NCBI GenBank assembly: GCA_018064885.1 | Contig: JAGHUI010000061.1 | Location: 1-44,034, forward strand | Length of the DNA stretch: 44,034 nucleotides | Source: Candidatus Minthosoma equi | GTDB lineage: Bacteria > Bacteroidota > Bacteroidia > Bacteroidales > Bacteroidaceae | Direction: 5' to 3' | Shown: positions 1 through 9,018 of the stretch, piece after piece | How the letters are laid out: each line of letters starts with the position of its first letter | Position numbering within the stretch: position 1 is the stretch's first letter | Notes under the pieces: model-generated | Seen by the model: the letters and a program-made list of their open reading frames with translations, nothing else | Database searches by the model: none | Told to the model about the DNA's origin: nothing | Program-made: the position numbers and the translations under genes

Positions 1-462
1 ATATTAATGTGGAGTCATTATTCATATAATCATACTGGTTTTGCACTTGGATATGATCTTAGGCCTTTGCTATTACCAAATGAAATGAATGTAGGATTAT
101 ATCCTGTTGTCTATAGTGATAATAGATACAACGCCGAGGAATTTTTGTTATATCTCTTTGGTTCTTTGATGCAGATTCCTATAAAAAACACAGACAAAAT
201 GAGTTCCATCAAGTTGCTCCTCTATAAATCTAATGAGTGGCAATATGAGCAAGAGTGGCGTGTAATAAAGAGTGAGGTGTCAAATTTATTTGAAGGCCAT
301 TCTGAGCCTATTGTTTTGAAGCCAAACTCGATTTATTATGGCTGTCAAATATCTCAAGAGAATTACAAAAGGCTCCATGAGATTGCCTTACGTAAAAATC
401 TTGAAGAACACTTTATGAAATTAGACAATGCTTCAGATGAATATATAATGAAAGTTGAGTGA
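1..462 (+). CDS. DUF2971 family protein, 5' end missing (cut by window edge)
   Basis: The reading frame is open from base 1 (Ile-Leu precede the first Met at 7), so the gene begins outside the window and only about the last 153 residues are seen. The start MWSHYSYNHTGFALGYD matches the central DUF2971 motif (MW-HYA-nH-GF-ieYD), and the later YKSNEWQYEQEWRVIK matches the family's Y-K---W-yEkEWR motif. The biochemical function of DUF2971 is unknown; members are frequent in genomic islands next to restriction, helicase or abortive-infection genes. It lies 46 bp upstream of the TOTE-type helicase on the same strand, so the two may be co-transcribed. Family call is confident; function is not assigned. 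Confidence 0.8.
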   Translation: MLMWSHYSYNHTGFALGYDLRPLLLPNEMNVGLYPVVYSDNRYNAEEFLLYLFGSLMQIPIKNTDKMSSIKLLLYKSNEWQYEQEWRVIKSEVSNLFEGHSEPIVLKPNSIYYGCQISQENYKRLHEIALRKNLEEHFMKLDNASDEYIMKVE

Positions 463-508
463 AATTCTGTGAAGTTACCGCATACTTTGCATATAATACC
501 ATCAATAT

Positions 509-3406
509 ATGTCCGATCTCCAAGAAAAATATGCTCAGATTCTTGCGCAAAACGAGTCACTTCGCAAGGAGAACGCAGAACTGAAATCTCTTCTTTGTGC
601 TCATGGCATTGAATACAAGCCAAAGCAAAAGGAAGTGAACGACTCTGTGTATTCGCCAATCTCATTCCCTGCAGTAAAACTTTCTCTTGAAGAGCGGGTA
701 TCCCTTTTCCAATCATTGTTCAAGGGGAGGGAAGATGTTTTTGCAAGAAGGTGGTTCAGTAAATCAACTGGCAAAGGAGGTTATCAACCTGTATGCACCA
801 ACGAATGGAGACGGGGAGTCTGTGACAAGAAGACATTCAAATGTGCGGAATGTCCAAACAGAAGTTTTGCACCGCTAACATCCAAAGACATCTATCGTCA
901 TTTGGAAGGTAATGACGAAAATTGTTGTGATGTGGTTGGTCTTTATGCTATCATGCCAGATAATAATTGCTCATTCCTATGTACCGACTTTGATGACAAG
1001 AGCTGTAAACATGGATATAAGGATGATGTCCTTGCTTTTGTAGGAACATGTAGAGATTGGCAGATTCCATACGCTATCGAACGTTCCCGTTCTGGTAATG
1101 GTGCTCATGTATGGATATTCTTCGAGGAGCCAACGCCTGCATATAAAGCAAGAAGATTGTGTAATGCCATACTCACCGAAGCAATGAATCATGATGGTCG
1201 TATGTCATTCGACTCATACGACCGCTTCTTCCCTAATCAAGACCGTATACCAGAAGGCGGTTTTGGCAATCTGGTTGCATTGCCATTGCAAGGTCAAGCA
1301 CGAAAAAGATTGAACAGTGTGTTCGTAGATGATGAGTTTCGCGCATGCAAAGACCAATGGGCATTCCTATACAATGTGAAAAAGGTGAGTGAAAGCAATG
1401 TTGACCATCTTTTGAGTTTGCATATTCATGAAGATCTTGGAGCACTTACAACATCAAGCGAAAGTAAACCTTGGGTAACTCCTAGACCTCTATCTATCAC
1501 GCATGCAGAATTTTATTCAAGTATCACAATCACAAAGGCTGACAAACTTTATATCCCACTAAAATCAGTTTCAGCAAAGGTTCTTAACCATCTGAAGCGA
1601 ATAGCAGCGTTCAAGAATCCCGAATTCTACAGTAAGCAAGCACTTAGACTCTCAACATATTATGTTCCACGTATCATCTCATGTTTCGACATTACTGACG
1701 AATACCTTGCTATGCCTCGTGGGTGCGAAGATGCCATTTTATCATTCTTGAATGACAACAACGTAAAGTACAGTATTACAGACGAAACAAGTCACGGGAA
1801 AAGGATATCAGTAAAATTCACAGGTACGGAACGAGAAGAACAGACAGCTGCAATCAATGCATTGCTTCCATATAGCAATGGTGTTTTACATGCAACAACA
1901 GCTTTTGGTAAAACTGTTACGGCTGCCGCAATTATTGCACGCAGGAAAGTAAACGCGCTTATTCTTGTTCACTCGAAAGCCTTGCTTACACAATGGCACG
2001 AACGACTTACTGAGTTTCTGGATATTGAATATAGAGAGCCAGTAGAAGCAAAGAAACGTGGTCGCAGAAAAGCCTTCTTTCCTATAGGTTGCCTTGACTC
2101 CACTGGCAATACACTGCATGGAGTTATTGATATCGCCCTCATTCAATCCTGCCTAGACGAAGATGGTGTCAAGCCATTTGTACAGGACTATGGCATGATC
2201 ATCGTTGACGAATGTCATCATGTGTCGTCTGTTACCTTTGAGAATGTATTGAAGAATATAAAGGCACACACGGTGTATGGTTTAACAGCAACACCAATTC
2301 GTAAAGACGGTCAACAGCCAATCATCTTCATGCAGTGTGGTCCCATTCGTTTCTCTGCAGATGCCAAGAGTCAGATTGCCAAACAATCCTTTGATCGTTA
2401 CCTCATACCTCGATTCACATCATATCGCTCCATATCTGAGGATAAGCAATCTATTACATCCATGTATCAATCGCTATCAGAAGACGAGGTACGCAACAAT
2501 CTCATTGTTGATGATGTCTGTAAGGCTGTAACTACAGGTCGTACTCCGATTATCCTTACAAATAGAACCTCGCATGTAATATTCTTGGCAGAGAAGCTAA
2601 AAGCTACCATTCCAAACGTCATAACATTGACAGGTACTGGTACAACAAAAGAGAAGCGAGATGCCTTGCTGCAATTACAAGCCATCCCTGCCACGGAACC
2701 TTTGGTAATCGTAGCTACAGGGAAATATGTAGGAGAAGGCTTTGACTACCCTCGCCTGGACACACTATTTCTTGCATTGCCAATCTCATGGAAGGGGCTT
2801 ATTGCTCAGTATGCAGGACGACTGCATCGAGAAAATGAAGGGAAGAAGGATGTGAGAATCTATGATTATATAGACATCCATGAACCTATTTGCGACAATA
2901 TGTACAGGAAACGACTCAAAGGTTATGCTTCTATAGGCTATAAGACTATTATCAAAGGCTCTCCAACACTATTTGACAATGTAAATGACATTGACTTTTC
3001 AATAAACGAGGGGCAGATATTTAATGGCAAGACATACTTCCGTCCATACAGAGCAGATCTCGGAGCAGCCAAACACTCCATAGTACTGTCTTCTCCAAAA
3101 TTGTACAATATTGAACGTAATAGCCTAACTGAACATTTGAGTGAGTTGTCCAGTCAGGGAATAGAGATACTAATCCTAACTATGACAGCAAACGAGCAAA
3201 CTGAATACCTGCAAGCAAAAGGATTATCGGTAAAAATTATCCCAACCTTGTCACTATGTACTACTATTATAGATAAGACTGTGGTCTGGTATGGTGCAAT
3301 CCATTCACTTGGCTATACTTCCGAAGAAGACAATGTGATAAAAGTCACGGATAACAAACTTGCAAATGAACTAATCGAAGCACTCTTAAATTCAAATTCT
3401 GCGTAA
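509..3406 (+). CDS. TOTE-conflict-type primase-helicase with degenerate PLD-like C-terminus
   Basis: A 965-residue multidomain protein. Residues 1-30 are a short coiled coil. Residues about 60-330 resemble the archaeo-eukaryotic primase domain of TOTE conflict systems: four cysteines (C96, C105, C112, C115) suggest a zinc site, D160-F-D162-D163 is the metal-binding acidic motif, and SGNGAHVW with H200 matches the primase S-x-H motif. Residues about 440-850 form a superfamily 2 helicase: Walker A AFGKT (465-469), DECHH (567-571), GLTATP, and motif VI near QYAGRLHRE. The last ~110 residues resemble a phospholipase-D-like fold (IIDKTVVWYG, D922), but the HxK catalytic pair is not recognisable, so this domain is probably non-catalytic. 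Such proteins are proposed to act in conflict or mobile-element biology; the exact activity is not known. The gene lies just inside a tRNA-scar boundary, which fits an island cargo gene. Confidence 0.85.
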   Translation: MSDLQEKYAQILAQNESLRKENAELKSLLCAHGIEYKPKQKEVNDSVYSPISFPAVKLSLEERVSLFQSLFKGREDVFARRWFSKSTGKGGYQPVCTNEWRRGVCDKKTFKCAECPNRSFAPLTSKDIYRHLEGNDENCCDVVGLYAIMPDNNCSFLCTDFDDKSCKHGYKDDVLAFVGTCRDWQIPYAIERSRSGNGAHVWIFFEEPTPAYKARRLCNAILTEAMNHDGRMSFDSYDRFFPNQDRIPEGGFGNLVALPLQGQARKRLNSVFVDDEFRACKDQWAFLYNVKKVSESNVDHLLSLHIHEDLGALTTSSESKPWVTPRPLSITHAEFYSSITITKADKLYIPLKSVSAKVLNHLKRIAAFKNPEFYSKQALRLSTYYVPRIISCFDITDEYLAMPRGCEDAILSFLNDNNVKYSITDETSHGKRISVKFTGTEREEQTAAINALLPYSNGVLHATTAFGKTVTAAAIIARRKVNALILVHSKALLTQWHERLTEFLDIEYREPVEAKKRGRRKAFFPIGCLDSTGNTLHGVIDIALIQSCLDEDGVKPFVQDYGMIIVDECHHVSSVTFENVLKNIKAHTVYGLTATPIRKDGQQPIIFMQCGPIRFSADAKSQIAKQSFDRYLIPRFTSYRSISEDKQSITSMYQSLSEDEVRNNLIVDDVCKAVTTGRTPIILTNRTSHVIFLAEKLKATIPNVITLTGTGTTKEKRDALLQLQAIPATEPLVIVATGKYVGEGFDYPRLDTLFLALPISWKGLIAQYAGRLHRENEGKKDVRIYDYIDIHEPICDNMYRKRLKGYASIGYKTIIKGSPTLFDNVNDIDFSINEGQIFNGKTYFRPYRADLGAAKHSIVLSSPKLYNIERNSLTEHLSELSSQGIEILILTMTANEQTEYLQAKGLSVKIIPTLSLCTTIIDKTVVWYGAIHSLGYTSEEDNVIKVTDNKLANELIEALLNSNSA

Positions 3407-3530
3407 ACAATGCGTAAACGAACTATTTCAGTTAGGGGTATTTTTTGAGATTCGAAGAAGATGAAGATTTTGTAAAGCACTGATAATCAGCATTACTTTC
3501 AAACAACAAAATCTCATGGAATATCACTTT

Positions 3531-3580
3531 GCGAGACTCATAATCTGGAGGTCCATGGTTCAAGCCCATGCTGGCCCACC
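3531..3580 (+). pseudogene. 3' half of a CAU-anticodon tRNA gene (attachment-site scar)
   Basis: The sequence has a CTCATAA anticodon loop (anticodon CAT at 3539-3541), a variable region, a perfect T arm (CATGG-TTCAAGC-CCATG), and a 3' acceptor strand CTGGCCC followed by ACC. No matching GGGCCAG 5' acceptor strand or D arm occurs upstream, and the anticodon stem already has one G-G mismatch at 3533/3547, so homology to a tRNA starts near 3534. It is therefore not a functional tRNA but a 3' fragment of tRNA-Met or tRNA-Ile2 (both CAU). Tyrosine integrases commonly use tRNA 3' ends as attB and leave such a copy at the far side of the inserted element. The intact tRNA would lie left of the window. 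Confidence 0.8.
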
Positions 3581-3590
3581 TTCAAAAAAG

Positions 3591-3623
3591 AAAGCACTTA
3601 CGAGTAATCGCAAGTGCTTTTTT
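3591..3623 (+). terminator. Rho-independent terminator of the original tRNA gene
   Basis: AAAGCACTT and AAGTGCTTT pair around a 12-nt loop and are followed by a run of T. It lies 10 bp after the tRNA 3' fragment and would have ended the tRNA transcript before the insertion. It may now also stop read-through from the helicase gene towards the convergent ccsBA. Confidence 0.75.
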
Positions 3624-3671
3624 TTTGAATTTGGTTCGGCATCGATTCAGGAGCATACCCATTTTTTACAA

Positions 3672-5990
3672 CTACGCATACGAATGCATGCCAGAGAGGA
3701 AATAGTTTACGCCAAAATAGGTCATCAGTACGGTGAGGAAAGCGCACAAAATGTAAAGATGATAATGTGCTGGAGAAGAAGGCATAAACGAGCGGTGTAG
3801 CGGGATGGCATAGATCATGAGCGTGATGAGTGCCCATGTCTCCTTTGGATCCCACGACCAGTAAGTGCCCCACGACACGTTTGCCCAAATCGCACCCACA
3901 AAGATGCCGATGCTTAGCATGAGTATGGCTGGATAGAGCATGAGCTGCGAGAGTGCCGTGATGCGCTCCAGTTCTGCCTGTTTTCTGCCTCGTGCAAGAA
4001 AAAGCCCCTGAATGGCAATGAGCGTGATCAGAGCTAACAAAGCGTAGGCAACCATCACCGTAGCCACATGGATGGAGAGCAGAGGCGACTGCAGCACAGG
4101 CATCAGATTGGTAATTTGCGGGTTTCCACTGGCAAGCATTGCTACCAATAGGCAGAACGATGCTACAACAGGGCCCATGGCTGCCAACACAGGTATGCGA
4201 CGCATAAGTAAGATGGTGATGACAAGCGTCGTGAGAGCCATAAAGAGCATTGTCTCGTGACCATTGCTCATTGGCACGTGACCGCTGACAATCCAACGCA
4301 AAACGAAGAGCAAAGTCAGGTATGCCAGTTGTGAGGCAATGAACACATAATTTATTACACCAGCAATCCGAGCTATTTTTCCCGACAAAAGAAGCAAGCA
4401 CAAGATAAGGCTCAGCGTGAGACACAAGAACACCACCCATCGTGCAGAGAGCAAGCTGTTGTAAAGAATCTCCATGTCCGTTACCGTTTTTGATGGCAGC
4501 ACGTCACCAGCCTTCTCGTGCTGATAGAGTTTTATCTTCGCAATCATCTGTTTTGCTCCAGCCACATCATTCACAAGAATGCTCTGCACAAGGTAATCCA
4601 TGGCGTGATTTATGAACTGAAACTCTGCCGCAGGCGTGCCCAATGGAAGCTCTGTACTGCCTGGGGGATGCCATGTGAGGAAGGGAGTTGAAGAAGTTGA
4701 AGGAGCTGAGGGGATGGAAGGTTGAGGTTGCGTTTTCAATGGAAACATGCGAAGCATCTCGCTGCTGTAGAACATGCCAACAACCTGTATCTTCTCGTCC
4801 GCCTCGCGAATGGCTTTGCGAGTGGCATCGGGAAGGCTTGCATCGTTGGCTTTGCCCCTGAGTTTGTATTCGCCATTGGAAGTGTAGAAGTCACTAACAG
4901 ACGCCCATTGTCCCTCAACGCCCAGCATGCGTCCGACCTCTTCATTCTTGATGCGGATAATATCCTGCTGCTCCCATTCCGAATAGTAAATCATCCAACC
5001 AACAAACACTTCGTCAGCAGAATAACCTCTCCAAGAGGCTTTGCCAGCGAGCTTCATGACAAAATCAGTGGCTGCTGTGTTGATGGGGCAAAGACGACCG
5101 TTGTAAAGCACTGTGACCTTGCCAAATTCATGGGCAATCTCGCTTGAAACCTTGTGAGGTTGCGGAGGGATAAGGCTTTGAGAGTGTGAAGGGATAAGTG
5201 TGTGAGGTTGTGAGGTTGCAGAAGCATTTGCAACGAAGACGAATGCGAAAACTATGGCAAGCGGACGTGTGGCAGCATGATACAGCTGACGAATGCGAGT
5301 ATGTCGGGAAAACATTGTCCAAAGAAGGCAGACAAACAGCATCAGATAACCCAAGTAGGTGACGGCGATGCCATACGGATCGTGTGTTACAAGGAGGTGC
5401 GTACCCTGACCATCCTCATCATACGATGACTGATAGAAGCGATAACCGCCAGCTTTGCCTATGTTGTTCATTGACACACACATCTGCTCTATACGACCTT
5501 CATATTCCACATCGATTGTGCAACGATAATCCATCGTCGCATCCGTTCCTGGATAGGTTTGTATGTCAAAGCTCTTGAGACGCATCTTGAAAGGCAGATG
5601 ACACACATTATGTTCCTTGTCCACGAACGCCGTCACATCCTCGTCAATGCGCAGATCTATCACTCCCTCTTGCGAAGTGAGATGCGTGACCAATGCCCCT
5701 GCAAGTATCACCACAAATGAGATGTGAAGCAGAAAAACTGCCGCCCGTTTGTGCACCTTCTTCTGCACAAGGAAAACCAGCGACACGACGGCAAGCAAGC
5801 CCCACAAGGTGATGAACCACCACGCACCGTAGATGTTTTCGCCCACATATTCCTTGCCATTAAGTTTCTCCACAATAGTGGCAACCCCCATACACACTAT
5901 GATGAGCGTGTACAGAAGACCAATCCCAGCTCTCCCGTAGAGGGAGGAAGATAGATATGATTTGCTATTGTTATTCTCGTTCATCTTCAT
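3672..5990 (-). CDS. ccsBA: Cytochrome c biogenesis protein, ResB-CcsA fusion (CcsBA type)
   Basis: System II cytochrome c synthase: exports haem and ligates it to CXXCH motifs of apocytochromes outside the inner membrane. The N-terminal half (first ~230 residues) has ResB-like membrane segments around a periplasmic domain. The C-terminal half is CcsA-like, with several membrane helices, the SGHVPMSNGHETM region providing a candidate external haem-ligand histidine, and the WWD signature WGTYWSWDPKETW near the C-terminus. Fused forms are usual in Bacteroidetes. The frame is open to 6098, but the extra 36 codons come from an AT-rich low-complexity spacer; the Met at 5990 (or 5984) is preferred, giving about 772 residues. 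It is the last gene of the porin-imelysin-dihaem operon and would mature the CXXCH protein encoded just upstream. Confidence 0.88.
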   Translation of the reverse strand: MKMNENNNSKSYLSSSLYGRAGIGLLYTLIIVCMGVATIVEKLNGKEYVGENIYGAWWFITLWGLLAVVSLVFLVQKKVHKRAAVFLLHISFVVILAGALVTHLTSQEGVIDLRIDEDVTAFVDKEHNVCHLPFKMRLKSFDIQTYPGTDATMDYRCTIDVEYEGRIEQMCVSMNNIGKAGGYRFYQSSYDEDGQGTHLLVTHDPYGIAVTYLGYLMLFVCLLWTMFSRHTRIRQLYHAATRPLAIVFAFVFVANASATSQPHTLIPSHSQSLIPPQPHKVSSEIAHEFGKVTVLYNGRLCPINTAATDFVMKLAGKASWRGYSADEVFVGWMIYYSEWEQQDIIRIKNEEVGRMLGVEGQWASVSDFYTSNGEYKLRGKANDASLPDATRKAIREADEKIQVVGMFYSSEMLRMFPLKTQPQPSIPSAPSTSSTPFLTWHPPGSTELPLGTPAAEFQFINHAMDYLVQSILVNDVAGAKQMIAKIKLYQHEKAGDVLPSKTVTDMEILYNSLLSARWVVFLCLTLSLILCLLLLSGKIARIAGVINYVFIASQLAYLTLLFVLRWIVSGHVPMSNGHETMLFMALTTLVITILLMRRIPVLAAMGPVVASFCLLVAMLASGNPQITNLMPVLQSPLLSIHVATVMVAYALLALITLIAIQGLFLARGRKQAELERITALSQLMLYPAILMLSIGIFVGAIWANVSWGTYWSWDPKETWALITLMIYAIPLHRSFMPSSPAHYHLYILCAFLTVLMTYFGVNYFLSGMHSYA

Positions 5991-6084
5991 ATTTACTATT
6001 GACCATTTACAATTTACTATAGTAAATAATAAATAGCCAAATAAAAACGAAATAGTAAATCGTAAATAGCCAAATAGTAAATGA
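5991..6084. repeat. AT-rich low-complexity spacer inside the haem operon
   Basis: Short motifs recur here: AGTAAAT-like units several times and AAATAGCCAAATA twice. The spacer separates the di-haem oxidoreductase stop from the ccsBA start. It is in frame with ccsBA without a stop, which creates a false N-terminal extension. No promoter of the TAnnTTTG form is seen in it. Confidence 0.6.
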
Positions 6085-7755
6085 TTATATTGACTCAATG
6101 AAATACACTATCTGGTCGCGTTGTTTCTTTGTCAATTTGCGGAACTTCTCTACCGTGGCGTAGGCATCACTCTTGCCTCCCTCGCTGGTGCATCCGTGCC
6201 ACATGATGGCTTCGATGACGTTGCGGGCGCGACAGTCGTGCATGCGCTCAACACCCGAACCACACTTGCTTGCCAATCCTCGTCCCCAGAGTGGAGTGGT
6301 GCGACACCAGCCAGTGCGCAGATCGTTCTTCATGAAGAGGCGATGCTGCACCATGTCTGTGTAAGGCCAGATTTTCTGATTAGGATAGCGAGGCATGTCG
6401 GCATTGGAGAACAGCAAGTTAGGGTCCTGAATGTTATCCTCTCCCGTTGTCCACGAAGGACGATGGCACTGAGCACAGCCAATCTGCGAGAAGAGTTCTT
6501 TGCCAGCCTTGAAATCCTCGGTCGTGGTGTTGCGAGCGGCAGGCACAGCAAGACCTCGATGCCAAATCATGAGATTCTTATACTGCTCTTGAGTCATCTC
6601 GGCATCCAGTGTCTGACTGGTCAAGTAGGTCTTGATGTCCGCCTCAAGGTTACCCGTATGCCACTCCGGATGCTTCTTGTCGGGATCGACAAGGGCGATG
6701 TACTCCTTGAAACCTGCCTGCACCTCAGGGTCCTTTGCCGATGTCTCAGCATAATACTTGCCTGCCAAGTCAAGATAGTGGTAACGGCGGTCGGGACGTG
6801 TCACGTTGGTAATGTTCCATATAGCATTGGCGCCAGCAGCATCCATCAGAGGTCCACGGCTCATGGCGTAAGTGAAACGGCGCACGTACTTCGTGCCATC
6901 GCCCTGCTTGCTGTTTGAGTAATAGCTTTTCCACGTGTCAGTTGTCTGATCCCACATGGCAGGATTGAGCGTCAAGTATGGCGACTCTGCCTTCCACTGT
7001 GCGGTGATGTCCTCATCCGTAATGGCATCCAGAAGTCCTGTGCCATAGATACCGATGGTCGATTCCAAGCGAATGCCGATGTTCTCATCGTGGTCGGCTG
7101 CAGCAATCTCCACATCCTTGCCGTCGCGCTGCACCACCACGGGCGCATAGAACGCCGAGGCAGGGATGGTGACATCAGGATAAGTCAGTTCGTATGTCTC
7201 GCCATCGGGGAACTTGTTGTCCCACTCGTCAGTGTAGTTGTTCCATACAATCTTGATCTGTGTCTCGTCGATAGGAGCCTTGAAAGGCTTCACTGCTCCC
7301 GTCTGCGGCATACCTGCAACCGAGCGAATGTAAGCATCTGTCTTCTTGTCATAGACCACAAGCAGATATCCATTGCGCTGCTGATTGGCGGCGTAGGTAT
7401 TCTGGCGTGCTCCGTGACCATAGCCAGGATGACAATAGAGGCAGCCAGGGCGCACATACACAGGGCCCAAGCCTTTGAAGGCTCCCGATGTATTGGTGTT
7501 GAAGTCTTTCTCGAAGAGGTACTCACCCTCGTTGAAGGCTGTCACCATGCCAGCATTTTCTACAGCGAGAGTTGGCTGCTTGTAGGCAGTGGATGAGTTG
7601 TTGGTCGTAGTGCCAAGCTTGCCGCCTGCATAGTAATCTTCTGGATAGTCGATTGCTGTACCCTCGCCAATGTCCCACGACAGCACATCCGTGTTATCGT
7701 CTGAACAAGAAAAGAGAAACATTGCTGATGCCAAAATGAAGAGTTTATTTTTCAT
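6085..7755 (-). CDS. Di-haem oxidoreductase lipoprotein (DHOR / putative thiol oxidoreductase family)
   Basis: A 556-residue exported lipoprotein with signal MKNKLFILASAMFLFSC (lipidated Cys17). It has two c-type haem motifs, CLYCH (C105, C108, H109) and CAQCH (C427, C430, H431), in the arrangement of the DHOR family. The C-terminal block RTTPLWGRGL...MHDCRARNVIEAIMWHG matches the family signature, except that the usual HDGRA is HDCRA here. DHOR proteins are relatives of MauG/di-haem peroxidases and often sit beside imelysin genes in Fur-regulated iron loci, as in Pseudomonas aeruginosa around PA4370-PA4372. The gene starts 9 bp after the imelysin gene and is followed by ccsBA, which would attach its haems. 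The substrate is unknown; a role in redox handling of iron or haem at the cell surface is inferred. Confidence 0.85.
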   Translation of the reverse strand: MKNKLFILASAMFLFSCSDDNTDVLSWDIGEGTAIDYPEDYYAGGKLGTTTNNSSTAYKQPTLAVENAGMVTAFNEGEYLFEKDFNTNTSGAFKGLGPVYVRPGCLYCHPGYGHGARQNTYAANQQRNGYLLVVYDKKTDAYIRSVAGMPQTGAVKPFKAPIDETQIKIVWNNYTDEWDNKFPDGETYELTYPDVTIPASAFYAPVVVQRDGKDVEIAAADHDENIGIRLESTIGIYGTGLLDAITDEDITAQWKAESPYLTLNPAMWDQTTDTWKSYYSNSKQGDGTKYVRRFTYAMSRGPLMDAAGANAIWNITNVTRPDRRYHYLDLAGKYYAETSAKDPEVQAGFKEYIALVDPDKKHPEWHTGNLEADIKTYLTSQTLDAEMTQEQYKNLMIWHRGLAVPAARNTTTEDFKAGKELFSQIGCAQCHRPSWTTGEDNIQDPNLLFSNADMPRYPNQKIWPYTDMVQHRLFMKNDLRTGWCRTTPLWGRGLASKCGSGVERMHDCRARNVIEAIMWHGCTSEGGKSDAYATVEKFRKLTKKQRDQIVYFIESI

Positions 7756-7764
7756 GATAGAGCC

Positions 7765-8961
7765 TTATTTTTTTATCGAACGAATAGCGTTATACAGTTT
7801 TTCTGCATTGTTGCAAAGATTGGTGTAAGTCTTCACCACCACGTTGTCCACATAGTTGGCGTTGATTACCTTGCATTGGTTCTCTACGGTAGAGTTGCCA
7901 GCATACGTCTTGAGCGTCTCTTCCATCTCGTCCATTGCTCCGTCGAGCTCGTCGAGCGCATCGATGGCTGCCTTGGCGCTTGCATCCTTATAGTATAGAG
8001 CGAAAGGCGCCTTCATTGAGTTGATGGTCGAAAGGGCAGTTTCCAACTTCTTCTGCACATTCTGTGCTTGCGTCTTCAGTGTTAAGTTGTTGGCATTTAG
8101 GCAGAAGTAGATGAGCGACTGCTCGTTTGGCTGTGTAGCACCGACTGCGCCATAGACTGCATTTCGACAGCTGACGATGTTGTCGTAGAAGTCGGTGATT
8201 GAGTTGTAGGCATAAGGTGATTCAATGTAGGAATCGTCCTCGCCTGTCCATGGCAAGCCTATCTTCGAACCTCCCACCTCGCTGATGATGTCGCGTGCGC
8301 CCTCGATGATTTGGATAGTCGCATCGAGGTTGCTGTCGTAGTCAGCAGAAGGTGTGTTTTTGAAGTTGGAGCCAAAATTCTTGTAGCTCAAGCCTTCGTT
8401 GGTTACGTCGCCGTCATCGTCCAGCGTATTGTGCGAGCTCAGATAGCTCATTGCTTTGTCGTAACGAGTTCCGCTCTTTGCACCCTCCCACGTAGTTTGA
8501 AGAACGCAGGTTGCTTCGTAGAGATCCTTGGCAACGGCACACACGTAGTTGTATTCCAATTCTGTCAACTGGTTGATGTCGCGTGGATTACCATTGCGGA
8601 AAAGAACATACTCTACTCCATGATAGCCGAGAAGCCCGGAGTTGAGTTGCTTCACCTTGTTCTCTATGTCTGCCATGATAGCTCCGTCGCGAAGCACTCC
8701 AGCAAGGGCTGACTGATCCACAGGCCAAGTGTCGGTGTGTGGGTCGATACTATACTCATCGGCTGCACCAAAGAGGAAAGCCTCCGAGTTTTCCCAATCG
8801 GCACGTGCCACCTTCCACTGAGCACAAGCAGCTTCAAGAGCTGCCTGAGATCCACCTACAACTTCTGTGTTCACGTCATCGTCATTGCTGCAGGAAGCAA
8901 ACACACCACCTGCCATCAAGCCTATCATCAAGGCCTTTGAAAGAAATTTAATCTGTTTCAT
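7765..8961 (-). CDS. Imelysin-like (M75) lipoprotein, probable iron-binding
   Basis: A 398-residue lipoprotein with signal peptide ending FASC (Cys24). The GxHxxE motif of the imelysin / EfeO family is present as GYHGVE (G112, H114, E117), followed by VLF as in family members. Imelysin proteins (IrpA, IcmP, EfeO M75 domain) bind iron and serve uptake; peptidase activity is doubtful in general. The protein is predicted to be helical, and the frame is intact from signal to stop. It lies between a porin-like gene and the di-haem oxidoreductase on the same strand, 57 bp and 9 bp away, so the three are probably one transcript for iron acquisition. Confidence 0.88.
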   Translation of the reverse strand: MKQIKFLSKALMIGLMAGGVFASCSNDDDVNTEVVGGSQAALEAACAQWKVARADWENSEAFLFGAADEYSIDPHTDTWPVDQSALAGVLRDGAIMADIENKVKQLNSGLLGYHGVEYVLFRNGNPRDINQLTELEYNYVCAVAKDLYEATCVLQTTWEGAKSGTRYDKAMSYLSSHNTLDDDGDVTNEGLSYKNFGSNFKNTPSADYDSNLDATIQIIEGARDIISEVGGSKIGLPWTGEDDSYIESPYAYNSITDFYDNIVSCRNAVYGAVGATQPNEQSLIYFCLNANNLTLKTQAQNVQKKLETALSTINSMKAPFALYYKDASAKAAIDALDELDGAMDEMEETLKTYAGNSTVENQCKVINANYVDNVVVKTYTNLCNNAEKLYNAIRSIKK

Positions 8962-9018
8962 TTGTTACTGTTTTTTAGTCGTATAATCGTTTAATCGTCT
9001 AATAGTTTAATCGTCCCT

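Noticed and set aside
3507-3580. Complete tRNA-Met gene
   Set aside because: Only the anticodon loop, T arm and 3' acceptor strand are present; no GGGCCAG acceptor partner or D arm exists within the upstream 100 bp and the anticodon stem has a mismatch.
3598-4440. Open frame on the minus strand overlapping ccsBA
   Set aside because: It is out of frame with a clearly conserved gene on the same strand and its translation is His/Cys-rich with no recognisable domain.
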